From contig MEUC01000035.1 in assembly GCA_001771545.1 (NCBI GenBank), forward strand, positions 1 to 37,627: 37,627 nt of DNA, given 5' to 3'. The notes below the pieces were generated by a model, which had not been told where the DNA came from, searched no databases, and was given only the letters and a program-made list of their open reading frames with translations. Source of the stretch: a candidate division WOR-1 bacterium RIFOXYB2_FULL_42_35. Its GTDB lineage: Bacteria > Margulisbacteria > WOR-1 > O2-12-FULL-45-9. The position numbers and the translations under genes are program-made. This document shows, piece after piece, positions 21,671 through 30,139 of the stretch (positions within the stretch are counted from its first letter, which is position 1; each line of letters opens with the position of its first letter).

Positions 21671-22083
21671 TGACAAAACGATTTGGCGTCTCTCTCCCAG
21701 ATGAACTCTTACAAAAGCTCGATAAATTAGCCAAGAAAAAAGGCTATGACAACCGCTCGGAAGCAATTAGGGACTTGATCCGCGACAAGTTTGTGGAGGA
21801 AGAATGGTCCCAAGATAGCGCTGAAGTAGTAGGAACAGTTACCTTGGTTTACAACCACCACTCACATGATTTATCAGACAAATTAGCTGATCTGCAGCAT
21901 TCTCATTTTAAAAATATTATCTCTACTACCCATATTCACCTAGACCAACATAATTGCTTAGAAGTCTTGGTAGTACGAGGAAAAAGCAGCAAAGTTAAAG
22001 AAATATCAGATCAACTCATTGCCACCAAAGGCGTTAAACACGGTAAACTAGTGATGACGTCAACTGGCAAGAAGTTGGTTTAA
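21670..22083 (+). CDS. nikR: NikR nickel-responsive ribbon-helix-helix regulator
   Basis: A 137-residue protein starting [26 protein letters not shown], the ribbon-helix-helix domain. The ACT-like nickel-binding domain has '[10 protein letters not shown]', '[28 protein letters not shown]' with the H-x-H...C ligands. It represses nickel uptake in response to nickel. The ATG at 21670 is chosen because the family begins at this point; an upstream ATG at 21601 lies in cbiM. Divergent to cbiM. Confidence 0.9.
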   Translation: MTKRFGVSLPDELLQKLDKLAKKKGYDNRSEAIRDLIRDKFVEEEWSQDSAEVVGTVTLVYNHHSHDLSDKLADLQHSHFKNIISTTHIHLDQHNCLEVLVVRGKSSKVKEISDQLIATKGVKHGKLVMTSTGKKLV

Positions 22084-22148
22084 TTAAAGACAAACAAGAT
22101 AGCGGTCATGCCCTACTCCGGTCAGCGGAAACCCAGACCTCAGATATA

Positions 22149-23444
22149 ATGTCAAATTACAAATTACAAATTACAAATTACAATATTACACCTGTAGACA
22201 TCTTCGAAAGGCTCTATACCGGTTCAGGCTGCTTTCTTTTAGAAAGCCCCACTGGTCAGGGAAAACTAGAACACTATTCATTTATCGGGCTTAACCCAAC
22301 TAAAACCATCACTAACTTTGAAACATTAGAAAAAACCGACCTAAAAAACGGTGCTTTTGGTTTTCTCGGCTATGACTTTGCCTGGGAGATTGAAAAATTG
22401 CCCAACCTAGCTAAAGATGACCTTAAAACCCCAAAAGTAATGTTTATTATTCCTGAAACCCTGATTATTTTTGATCATATTAACGAAACCCTTGAGATAA
22501 TTAGTGAAAATAGAAGTAGGGTTAAGGGTTTGGAAGCCAGTATAGAAAAAGGAAATTGGAAAAAGGAAGTTGGACTGGTCCAAGATCAAGCTTCCACTTC
22601 TAGCCTCCATACCGGCATCCACCCCCAACACCTAACTTCAAACTTCAGCCAGTCAAATTTCATGAACATAGTCAGAAAGGCCAAGAAACATATAGCCGCC
22701 GGCGACATCTATCAAGTTAATCTCTCACAAAGGTTTAAGACGCAAACAACTGAACCACCGTTCGAGATATATAAACGTTTGAGACGTATTAACCCCTCCC
22801 CTTTTGCTTCTTATTTCGACTTCGGCGATCTAAAGATTGTCAGCTGCTCACCAGAAAGGTTGGTCAAGCTAGAAAATGGTCTGGCAGAAAGCCGGCCAAT
22901 TGCAGGAACACGACCAATTACCGCCACCGCAAACGAGCTCTTACTTGATCCCAAAGAACGGGCCGAACATATTATGTTGGTTGATCTGGAGAGAAACGAC
23001 TTAGGTAGGGTTTGCGAATACAACTCTGTCCACGTTGACGAAACCATGATTACAGAGAAATATTCTCACGTTATCCATATCGTTTCCAATGTCACCGGCA
23101 AACTGAGAAAAGATAAGACAAAATTTGACCTGATCAAAGCCATGTTTCCTGGAGGAACCATCACAGGCTGTCCCAAAATTAGGTCCATGGAAATAATTGA
23201 AGAACTGGAGCCTGTTAAACGAGGACTTTACACTGGCTCAATTGGCTATATCATGCCAAACAAAATGGACCTAAACATTGCCATTCGCACTATAATAATG
23301 AAAGGTGATTCTGCCTATATTCAAGTTGGGGCTGGCATTGTGGCTGATTCTGATCCAGAGAGGGAATATTATGAAACACTACACAAGGCTCAAGCAATGT
23401 TTGAGTCTTTATGCATACATGATCGGCGGTTCATCACCAGGTAG
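22149..23444 (+). CDS. Chorismate-utilising enzyme, TrpE/PabB family
   Basis: A 431-residue anthranilate synthase/aminodeoxychorismate synthase component I. An N-terminal 'CFLLESPTG' recalls the TrpE feedback site; the C-terminal chorismate-binding domain shows '[10 protein letters not shown]', '[25 protein letters not shown]', '[20 protein letters not shown]' and '[19 protein letters not shown]'. TrpE versus PabB cannot be settled; no trpG, trpD or pabA neighbour exists in the window, and the length nears PabB. The start is uncertain: the ATG at 22149 overlaps a TATAAT, no SD is seen and the first codons are repeat. The end overlaps lon by 36 bp. Confidence 0.82.
   Translation: MSNYKLQITNYNITPVDIFERLYTGSGCFLLESPTGQGKLEHYSFIGLNPTKTITNFETLEKTDLKNGAFGFLGYDFAWEIEKLPNLAKDDLKTPKVMFIIPETLIIFDHINETLEIISENRSRVKGLEASIEKGNWKKEVGLVQDQASTSSLHTGIHPQHLTSNFSQSNFMNIVRKAKKHIAAGDIYQVNLSQRFKTQTTEPPFEIYKRLRRINPSPFASYFDFGDLKIVSCSPERLVKLENGLAESRPIAGTRPITATANELLLDPKERAEHIMLVDLERNDLGRVCEYNSVHVDETMITEKYSHVIHIVSNVTGKLRKDKTKFDLIKAMFPGGTITGCPKIRSMEIIEELEPVKRGLYTGSIGYIMPNKMDLNIAIRTIIMKGDSAYIQVGAGIVADSDPEREYYETLHKAQAMFESLCIHDRRFITR
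22153..22180. repeat. Heptamer array CAAATTA x4 at the start of the chorismate enzyme gene
   Basis: Four perfect tandem copies of CAAATTA followed by a degenerate fifth. It encodes the first residues [11 protein letters not shown] of the annotated protein. Related words occur inverted at 8736-8816. Confidence 0.7.
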
Positions 23445-25838
23445 AGTTGGTCGGGCTTTTCTAGCTTTTGCTTGCCCGGAAATCAGGGCAATATCCAAAA
23501 CTTCATCCATTTCTTTAACAAAATTAACTTTTAAATCTAGCGGCAATTCTTTTTTGATCTCATCATAATCTTTCTTGTTGTCATGGGGAATAACCACCTC
23601 GGCAATTCCCGCTCTTTTTGCGGCCAGAAGTTTTTCCTTCAGCCCGCCAATTGGTAAAACTCGTCCGCGCAAAGTTATTTCCCCGGTCATAGAAATATCA
23701 CGTCTAACCGGCACCTTAAGCAAAGCAGATGTTAGTGCCGTAGCCATAGTAATTCCCGCTGATGGACCATCTTTAGGAACCGCACCTTCAGGCACATGAA
23801 CATGCACATCGACCTTGCGGTAAAAATTACCGTCCAAGCCTAATTCTTTAGCCCGTGAACGAACATAGCTCATTGCAGCTTTCGCCGATTCCTGCATCAC
23901 ATCCCCCAGCATGCCAGTTAAAGTAAGATTACCCCTGCCTTCCATAATGGTAACCTCAACCGGCAATGTCTCCCCTCCCACTTCAGTCCAAGCCATCCCC
24001 ATAACCGTACCAATTTGGTCTTTTTCTTCTGCCAAACCAAAGTGAAACTTTGGCGCCCCAAGGTACTGCTCCACATCTTCCAGCTTAACAAACGTTTCTC
24101 CGGTTATTTTTTCCCTGACAACCTTAGTGGCAATTTTGCGTAAAACCGTGGCGATCTCTCGCTCCAAATTTCTCACCCCGGCTTCTTTGGTATACTGACG
24201 AATTATTAATTGCAGGGCTTTATCTTCGAACTTAACTTGCTCTTCTTTTAAACCATGCTTTTCAACACCGCGCTTCATCAAGTAACTTTTAGCAATGCCC
24301 ATTTTTTCTTCTTCGGTATAGCCGGACATCTCAATAACTTCCATGCGATCCAAGAGCGGCCTGGGGATCGGCCCCCTGGTATTAGCGGTGGTAATAAAGA
24401 AAACATCGGAGAGATTAAAAGGCAAATCAAGATAATGGTCAGCAAAATCCTTATTCATCTCCGGATCCAAAACCTCTAGCAAGGCAGAAGCCGGATCACC
24501 GCGAAAATCAGCGCCCAACTTATCAATTTCATCCAAAAGAAAAACAGGATTATTAACTTTAACTTTATGAATCGATTGAATAATCCGGCCAGGCAAAGAG
24601 CCAACATAGGTTCGGCGATGCCCCCGAATCTCGGCTTCATCACGCACACCTCCTAAAGCAACTCGAGTAAATTTTCTCCCCATTGCCTTGGCTATGGAAC
24701 GGCCAATTGAGGTCTTCCCGACCCCAGGAGGACCAACTAAGCAAAGAATACTACCACCAATCCGACCAGTAAGTTGTAGAACGGCAAAATACTCCAATAT
24801 CCGCTCTTTTACTTTCTCTAGTCCATAGTGATCTTCGTTTAAATTTTTCTCCACCTCGGCTATATCGAGCTTAGTTTTGCTTCTTTTTTTCCAGGGCAGC
24901 TCAACCACCCAGTCCAAGTAAGTGCGAATCACCGTGGCCTCAGCAACCATTGAAGGCATCTGGGCTAAACGTTCCAGCTCTTTGGTGGCTCTTTCCAGTA
25001 CTTCTTTCGGCAGATCAGCAGCCTTAATTTTTTTACGATACTCGGCAATCTCCGGCTGGGCAGCATCTTCTTCTTCGCCTAATTCTTCCTGGATGGCCCG
25101 CAGTTTTTCCTTTAAATAATATTCCTTTTGCACTCGCTCAACCTGTTTGCGCACTTTCCCTTGTAGATCTTTTTCCACCTTAAGAACTTCGATCTCTTTT
25201 TCTAATATCCCGCTCAAGGTTTGCAACCTCTTCTCGCTGGGGATCGCTTCCAGGATGGATTGTTTTTCTTCTGCTTTTAGGGATAAATAAGAAGATATCA
25301 AATCTGCCAGCTTGCCGGGGTTATCAACATTAACAATTGACATCAGCGTTTCAGAAGGGATGCGACGGTTAAGTTTGACATATTCTTCAAAAAGCCTGAT
25401 TACTGTTCGCACCAGAACCTCGGCCTCGATGGAAATTTCTTCCGGCTCTGGAATACGGAAAAACTCTACTTTAAAGAAAGGGTCTTCTTGTACATATTTA
25501 TCAATACGCACCCGGCAGAGTCCCTCAACCAAAATTTTTGTGGTGCCATCAGGCAAAGCCACCATTTGAACAATTTCCGCCAGCGTGCCAACCTTGCAAA
25601 TATCTTTGGGGGTAGGATCTTCAACTTCTTCACTCTTCTGCGCGGAGAAAATAATCATTTTTTCTTTGGCAACAGTAGTTTCCAGCGCTTTCACGGAGGG
25701 TGATCGACCAACAAAAAGCGGCACAATCATTTGAGGAAAAATAACAATATTACGCAGGGGAATTAAGGGTAGTTCTTCGCTTGAACTTGAACCCCTCTCA
25801 GGCTTACCTTGAGTAGGTTTTTTGGCTGCTTCGGCCAT
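23409..25838 (-). CDS. lon: ATP-dependent protease Lon
   Basis: An 809-residue LonA. The N-terminal LAN domain begins '[23 protein letters not shown]' (about 24-46). Walker [14 protein letters not shown] is near 365 and '[10 protein letters not shown]' is Walker B. The proteolytic domain has catalytic Ser in '[17 protein letters not shown]' and Lys in '[14 protein letters not shown]'. A low-complexity tail ends '[11 protein letters not shown]'. It follows clpP by 4 bp in the tig-clpP-lon operon and overlaps the convergent chorismate enzyme gene. Confidence 0.96.
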   Translation of the reverse strand: MAEAAKKPTQGKPERGSSSSEELPLIPLRNIVIFPQMIVPLFVGRSPSVKALETTVAKEKMIIFSAQKSEEVEDPTPKDICKVGTLAEIVQMVALPDGTTKILVEGLCRVRIDKYVQEDPFFKVEFFRIPEPEEISIEAEVLVRTVIRLFEEYVKLNRRIPSETLMSIVNVDNPGKLADLISSYLSLKAEEKQSILEAIPSEKRLQTLSGILEKEIEVLKVEKDLQGKVRKQVERVQKEYYLKEKLRAIQEELGEEEDAAQPEIAEYRKKIKAADLPKEVLERATKELERLAQMPSMVAEATVIRTYLDWVVELPWKKRSKTKLDIAEVEKNLNEDHYGLEKVKERILEYFAVLQLTGRIGGSILCLVGPPGVGKTSIGRSIAKAMGRKFTRVALGGVRDEAEIRGHRRTYVGSLPGRIIQSIHKVKVNNPVFLLDEIDKLGADFRGDPASALLEVLDPEMNKDFADHYLDLPFNLSDVFFITTANTRGPIPRPLLDRMEVIEMSGYTEEEKMGIAKSYLMKRGVEKHGLKEEQVKFEDKALQLIIRQYTKEAGVRNLEREIATVLRKIATKVVREKITGETFVKLEDVEQYLGAPKFHFGLAEEKDQIGTVMGMAWTEVGGETLPVEVTIMEGRGNLTLTGMLGDVMQESAKAAMSYVRSRAKELGLDGNFYRKVDVHVHVPEGAVPKDGPSAGITMATALTSALLKVPVRRDISMTGEITLRGRVLPIGGLKEKLLAAKRAGIAEVVIPHDNKKDYDEIKKELPLDLKVNFVKEMDEVLDIALISGQAKARKARPTLPGDEPPIMYA

Positions 25839-25842
25839 AATT

Positions 25843-26466
25843 TTATTTTGACTTTTTGTCGCTGCTCTTTAGCTTGGCGGAAACAATAACCTCATCGATA
25901 ATCCCATATTTCATGGCTTCATCGGCACCCATATAAAAATCACGATCTGTATCTTTCTCTACCTTGGCCAAAGGTTGCCCACTATGCTTAGCCAAAATTT
26001 CAGCTAAGAGCTTTTTAATGCGCAATATTTCATTGGTCTGGATTTCAATGTCCGTAGCCTGACCCTGCGCCCCACCAAGTGGTTGGTGAATCATAATCCT
26101 GGCATTAGGCAAAGCAAAGCGCTTGCCTTTTTCACCCGCAGCTAAAAGCAGCGCACCAAAACTAGCCGCTTGACCAATACATATAGTGGAAACCGGGGTC
26201 TTGATATATTGCATGGTGTCATAGATGGCTAAACCAGCCGTAACAACCCCACCTGGAGAATTGATATACATATAAGCCGGCTTGGTTGGATCATCAGCTT
26301 CTAAAAATAACAGCTGGGCAATAATGATATTAGCCACATGGTCATCAATGGCATCACCAACAAACATAATTCTCTCTTTAAGTAAACGAGAGTAGATATC
26401 ATAAGAGCGCTCTCCACGACCACTTTGCTCAACCACCATGGGAATCAGTTGTTGTCTTGTCTTCAT
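25843..26466 (-). CDS. clpP: ATP-dependent Clp protease proteolytic subunit ClpP
   Basis: A 207-residue ClpP. Catalytic Ser is in '[14 protein letters not shown]', where most family members have Met rather than Phe after the Ser; His is in 'IMIHQPLGG' and Asp in 'DTDRDFYM'. 'YINSPGG' forms the oxyanion region. The start overlaps the trigger factor stop as ATGA; an alternative start at [20 protein letters not shown] is closer to the usual length. There is no clpX in the operon; lon follows instead. Confidence 0.94.
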   Translation of the reverse strand: MKTRQQLIPMVVEQSGRGERSYDIYSRLLKERIMFVGDAIDDHVANIIIAQLLFLEADDPTKPAYMYINSPGGVVTAGLAIYDTMQYIKTPVSTICIGQAASFGALLLAAGEKGKRFALPNARIMIHQPLGGAQGQATDIEIQTNEILRIKKLLAEILAKHSGQPLAKVEKDTDRDFYMGADEAMKYGIIDEVIVSAKLKSSDKKSK

Positions 26467-27524
26467 GCCTTTTCCTCCTTGCCCTGTGGCTCATCAAGGA
26501 TCGTTATTTTTGCTTTCTCAACCAAAAAATCCAAAGCTTTTTTTCTCAACAAATATTCTTCAATATATTCGCGAACACCATCATCCAAACGTTTTTTTAG
26601 CTCTTCAATCTTTTCGCCTGAAGCAGCTGCCATGCTCTGCAATTCAACCTCGACCTCTTCCTCTGAAACTGACATTTTTTCCTCTGCGGCAACAGCTTTT
26701 AAAACTATTTTACCCTTAACTCTTATTTCTGCGGATTTACGCATCTCTTCCCGCATAGCTTTTTCTTCTTTATTGACCCCTTTAAGATAATCATCGAGGG
26801 TTAAGCCACTTCTCATCAAGGTAGTGCGCAACTCATCCAGCATAATATTAATTTCTCTTTCGATCATGCCATTTGGCACATCTAACTCGGCATCATCAGA
26901 AGTAGCCGCCACTAATTTATCTTTAACGTCAGCCTCAACAGCGGCTTTTTTTTCATTTTGCATGGCTGAGCGAATCTCTGACCTTAACTCCGCTAAAGTT
27001 TGAAAACGACTGACCTTTTTAGCAAACTCATCATCCAAAGGCATTACTTCCCTATTGCCTTCAGCATCAGTTTTAGCGAAACGCTCTTGAAAATTACCCA
27101 AAGTCTTATCAATTTCTTCTTCAGCAATTTCTGCAGATTTTTTTTCAACTTTCAAACCTTTATATTTGCCTAATTTGACCTCAGGATAAACATCAACGGA
27201 AATCTTAAAAACAAAAGGCTGATCTTTTTTGCTCTCCACAATATCAATATTAGGATAATCAATTGGCTCAATCTTTGTCTCATCAATAACCAAGGGATAA
27301 AGGTCGGCAATAAGATCTTGAGCAGCTCGTGATTCGACATACTCTGGATTAATGGCCTGGCGGATCATATCCTTAGGAGCCTTCCCCTGTCTAAATCCTG
27401 GGATTTTAATTTCCCGGCCGGCAGCCAGCAACGACTTCTCTATTGCTTCAGCAAATTTCGAATATTCTTCTTCAACTTCCAAATGAACCGTGTTTTTTTT
27501 GCGTTTTTGTGAACGTATTTTCAT
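26463..27524 (-). CDS. tig: Trigger factor lacking the PPIase domain
   Basis: A 353-residue protein starting [11 protein letters not shown] (ATG 27524), shorter than the usual 430 or so. The ribosome-binding domain is intact with the signature [10 protein letters not shown] (about 44-53). After the linker strand '[29 protein letters not shown]' the sequence goes in about 20 residues to '[32 protein letters not shown]', the beginning of the C-terminal chaperone arms. The FKBP-type PPIase domain of roughly 90 residues normally between these is missing. Chaperone function should remain, since the PPIase head is dispensable in E. coli. First gene of the tig-clpP-lon operon. Confidence 0.9.
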   Translation of the reverse strand: MKIRSQKRKKNTVHLEVEEEYSKFAEAIEKSLLAAGREIKIPGFRQGKAPKDMIRQAINPEYVESRAAQDLIADLYPLVIDETKIEPIDYPNIDIVESKKDQPFVFKISVDVYPEVKLGKYKGLKVEKKSAEIAEEEIDKTLGNFQERFAKTDAEGNREVMPLDDEFAKKVSRFQTLAELRSEIRSAMQNEKKAAVEADVKDKLVAATSDDAELDVPNGMIEREINIMLDELRTTLMRSGLTLDDYLKGVNKEEKAMREEMRKSAEIRVKGKIVLKAVAAEEKMSVSEEEVEVELQSMAAASGEKIEELKKRLDDGVREYIEEYLLRKKALDFLVEKAKITILDEPQGKEEKA

Positions 27525-27533
27525 AGTGAATAT

Positions 27534-27585
27534 ATTATACATTAATTATTAACAATTTTGCAACGACAGAGTTTTTTGCTATAAT
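27534..27585. promoter_or_regulatory. Divergent tig/pckG promoters sharing one self-complementary -35 hexamer
   Basis: TTGCAA at 27558-27563 is its own reverse complement. Rightward it pairs with TATAAT 27580-27585 (16-bp spacer, pckG); leftward with TATAAT on the minus strand (27534-27539, 18-bp spacer, tig). The tig start would be near 27527, 3 nt before its ATG at 27524. pckG has a 26-nt or longer leader with AAAGGAG. Confidence 0.65.
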
Positions 27586-27617
27586 ATCCATATTCCCACC
27601 AAAAAGGAGCACTAGAG

Positions 27618-29402
27618 ATGAACCGTAAGCACAAAGGCCTAAATAAATGGATTAAAGAGTGCGCCACACTGTGTCAGCCGGATAAAATTGTCTGGATTAA
27701 CGGGTCCGAAGAAGAAAAGAACCAACTAGAAAAAGAAGCTTTTAAAACAGGCGAATTAATTCAACTAAATCAGAAAAAAATGCCTGGCTGCGTTTATCAT
27801 AATACCGCTGTAAATGATGTTGCCAGAACAGAAAAACTAACCTTTATCTGCACCAAAAATAAAAGAGACGCCGGCCCTACCAACAACTGGATGACTCCCA
27901 AGGAAGGTTACAATAAAGCTGCCGAGATTTTTAAAGGCTCTATGAAAGGCCGCACCATGTACGTAATCCCCTTCTCCATGGGGCCAGTTGGTTCGCCCTT
28001 TTCTAAAATCGGCGTGGAGTTAACCGATAGCATCTATGTTGTGCTTAATATGAGAATCATGACCAGGATGGGCAAAGAGGTTTTGGATCGTTTAGAAAAA
28101 ACCAACGGAGATTTTACTAAATGCTTACACGGCAAAGCCGAACTGGATATTAACCGCCGCTTAATTCTCCACTTCCCTGAAGATAACACTATTTGGAGTG
28201 TTGGCTCTGGCTATGGTGGCAATGTTCTTTTGGGCAAGAAATGTCTGGCTCTAAGAATCGCTTCTGCCCTGGGAAAAAAAGAAGGCTGGATGGCAGAGCA
28301 CATGCTAATAATGGGAATTGAAGATCCTTCCGGCTACATTGGCTATATTGCAGCGGCCTTCCCTTCTGCCTGCGGCAAAACTAACCTAGCTATGCTAATT
28401 CCTCCAGAGGGCTTAAAGCGTAAAGGCTACCGAATTTGGACGGTTGGTGATGATATTGCCTGGATGAGAATTGATAGTGACGGGAAACTCTGGGCTATTA
28501 ATCCAGAAAATGGGCTCTTCGGTGTGGGGCCGGGAACCAACGCTAAAACCAACTTAAACATGATGGAGGCACTCAAAAAAGATACTATTTTCACCAACGT
28601 CTTACTCAAACCAGACAAAACTGTTTGGTGGGAAGGGGGCGATGGCTCTCAACCTAGATCTGGGATGGACTGGCAGGGTCGCCCCTGGAAGCCAGGCCAA
28701 GTGGATGAACATGGCCAGCCAGTAACCGGCGCACATCCCAATGCCCGCTTTACAGTGCCAATTAAAAACGTGCCATGTATTACCAATCGCTTAGATCATC
28801 ATCATGGCGTACCTATTTCTGCTATTGTTTTTGGTGGCCGTAGGGCTAAATTGGCTCCACTAGTTTATGAATCATTTGATTGGCAGCACGGTGTTTTTGT
28901 TGGCGCAACCATGGCATCGGAACGCACAGCCGCCCAATTTGGCAAAGTCGGTGAAGTTAGGCGTGACCCCATGGCCATGCTCCCATTTTGCGGTTACAAC
29001 ATGGGTGATTATTTCAAACACTGGCTCAAGAAGGGGAAAAAGATGTCGCCTGCTCCCAAAGTTTTTCATGTCAACTGGTTTAAAAAAGACGAAAACGATA
29101 AATTTATGTGGCCGGGATTTAGCGACAATTTAAGGGTTTTGGAGTGGATCATTGACCGTTGCCGCGATCAAGTTAGTGCCAAGAAAACGGCTATTGGCTA
29201 TATACCAAATGAAGGCGACCTTGATATGACCGGCCTAAAGCTACCCAAAGGTACCATGAAAAAGCTTTTTGCTATTAATAAAGCGGCCTGGCGGGATGAA
29301 CTCGTCAGCATTGCTGAATTTTTTAAGAAGTTTGGCCAAGACCTGCCCAAAGAACTGCGGGCTGAATATAAGGCTTTGGAAAAAAGAATTGCTAAGCTTT
29401 AG
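27618..29402 (+). CDS. pckG: Phosphoenolpyruvate carboxykinase (GTP)
   Basis: A 594-residue GTP-dependent PEPCK converting oxaloacetate and GTP to PEP, CO2 and GDP, or the reverse. 'FPSACGKTNLAML' is the P-loop with the reactive Cys, 'WTVGDDIAWM' supplies the metal ligands, 'GVGPGTN' and 'NWFKKDENDKFMWPGFSDNLRVLEWI' bind nucleotide. Length and order are normal. AAAGGAG lies 8 nt before the ATG. In an anaerobe it may run anaplerotically or gluconeogenically. Confidence 0.96.
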   Translation: MNRKHKGLNKWIKECATLCQPDKIVWINGSEEEKNQLEKEAFKTGELIQLNQKKMPGCVYHNTAVNDVARTEKLTFICTKNKRDAGPTNNWMTPKEGYNKAAEIFKGSMKGRTMYVIPFSMGPVGSPFSKIGVELTDSIYVVLNMRIMTRMGKEVLDRLEKTNGDFTKCLHGKAELDINRRLILHFPEDNTIWSVGSGYGGNVLLGKKCLALRIASALGKKEGWMAEHMLIMGIEDPSGYIGYIAAAFPSACGKTNLAMLIPPEGLKRKGYRIWTVGDDIAWMRIDSDGKLWAINPENGLFGVGPGTNAKTNLNMMEALKKDTIFTNVLLKPDKTVWWEGGDGSQPRSGMDWQGRPWKPGQVDEHGQPVTGAHPNARFTVPIKNVPCITNRLDHHHGVPISAIVFGGRRAKLAPLVYESFDWQHGVFVGATMASERTAAQFGKVGEVRRDPMAMLPFCGYNMGDYFKHWLKKGKKMSPAPKVFHVNWFKKDENDKFMWPGFSDNLRVLEWIIDRCRDQVSAKKTAIGYIPNEGDLDMTGLKLPKGTMKKLFAINKAAWRDELVSIAEFFKKFGQDLPKELRAEYKALEKRIAKL

Positions 29403-29429
29403 ACAAGAGATCTCAAGCCCTCTCCCGGC

Positions 29430-30047
29430 ATGATTAATAAATCAAATCGAGTGAGGGCTGTATTCTTTTTATTAGTTTATCTGTTATTGTTATCTTCGGT
29501 TTGGGCTTTAACCTCTGAAGTTGTAAAATCCCTATCTTCCCAAGTCCAAGGCTTGGGCCCCCTGCTTTACAACTACCGGATAATTGATAAAACTATCCAT
29601 GCTGGCGGACATCCTCTTAATCCGGTGAATAATTTTAAAAATTCTGACCAGCAAGTTTTGACAATTCTTAAACATTTAAAAGATCAAAGCGTAGAAGTAA
29701 TCATTGACCTGGAAAACACCCAAAGAATCCAAGCGCGCTATGCCCAGCTATTAAAACAAGCTGGGATCAGAAGAATCCATCTTCCCATGACTGAGTCTAA
29801 GGTCCCGACTGAAAAAGAATGGCTAATTATTAAAACCGCCATGCAAAAGCCGGTTTACATCCACTGCAAATGGGGCGCGGACAGAACCGGAGCAATCATT
29901 GGCCGGTATTTGGTAGAAGAAAAAGGCTATACGCCTCAAAAAGCCCTCAAAGCCGTACAAAGCAGCGGTTCACACGCGGGAAGATTGGGCGGGTTGAAAA
30001 ATTATAAGAAGTTGATTGGGTTTTTCTGGCCAGATTATCAGCCATAA
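29430..30047 (+). CDS. Dual-specificity/tyrosine phosphatase-like protein, membrane anchored or secreted
   Basis: A 205-residue protein. Residues about 8-28 (RVRAVFFLLVYLLLLSSVWA) form a signal peptide or anchor. The phosphatase loop is HCKWGADRTGAIIG (about 145-158), the C-x5-R signature with a preceding His, typical of DSP/cyanophycin-type and DUF442-like phosphatases. The general acid Asp may be in 'IDLENT'. It starts 27 bp after pckG without a clear ribosome site, so may be co-transcribed. Substrate unknown. Confidence 0.78.
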   Translation: MINKSNRVRAVFFLLVYLLLLSSVWALTSEVVKSLSSQVQGLGPLLYNYRIIDKTIHAGGHPLNPVNNFKNSDQQVLTILKHLKDQSVEVIIDLENTQRIQARYAQLLKQAGIRRIHLPMTESKVPTEKEWLIIKTAMQKPVYIHCKWGADRTGAIIGRYLVEEKGYTPQKALKAVQSSGSHAGRLGGLKNYKKLIGFFWPDYQP

Positions 30048-30139
30048 CGACGAATCATCACTTCAAGCCTAACTCCGAAAATAAACTATCTTCCGGGATA
30101 TTCACAAAAAGATAAAATTTTTTTCCAAGCTGGGTTGGG

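Noticed and set aside
22145-22150. TATAAT as promoter of the chorismate enzyme gene
   Set aside because: It overlaps the ATG and has no -35 at the proper distance, so it would start transcription inside the gene.
23409-23444. Overlap of lon and the chorismate enzyme as a sign of misannotation
   Set aside because: Both C-termini match their families in this stretch, so a short convergent overlap is real.
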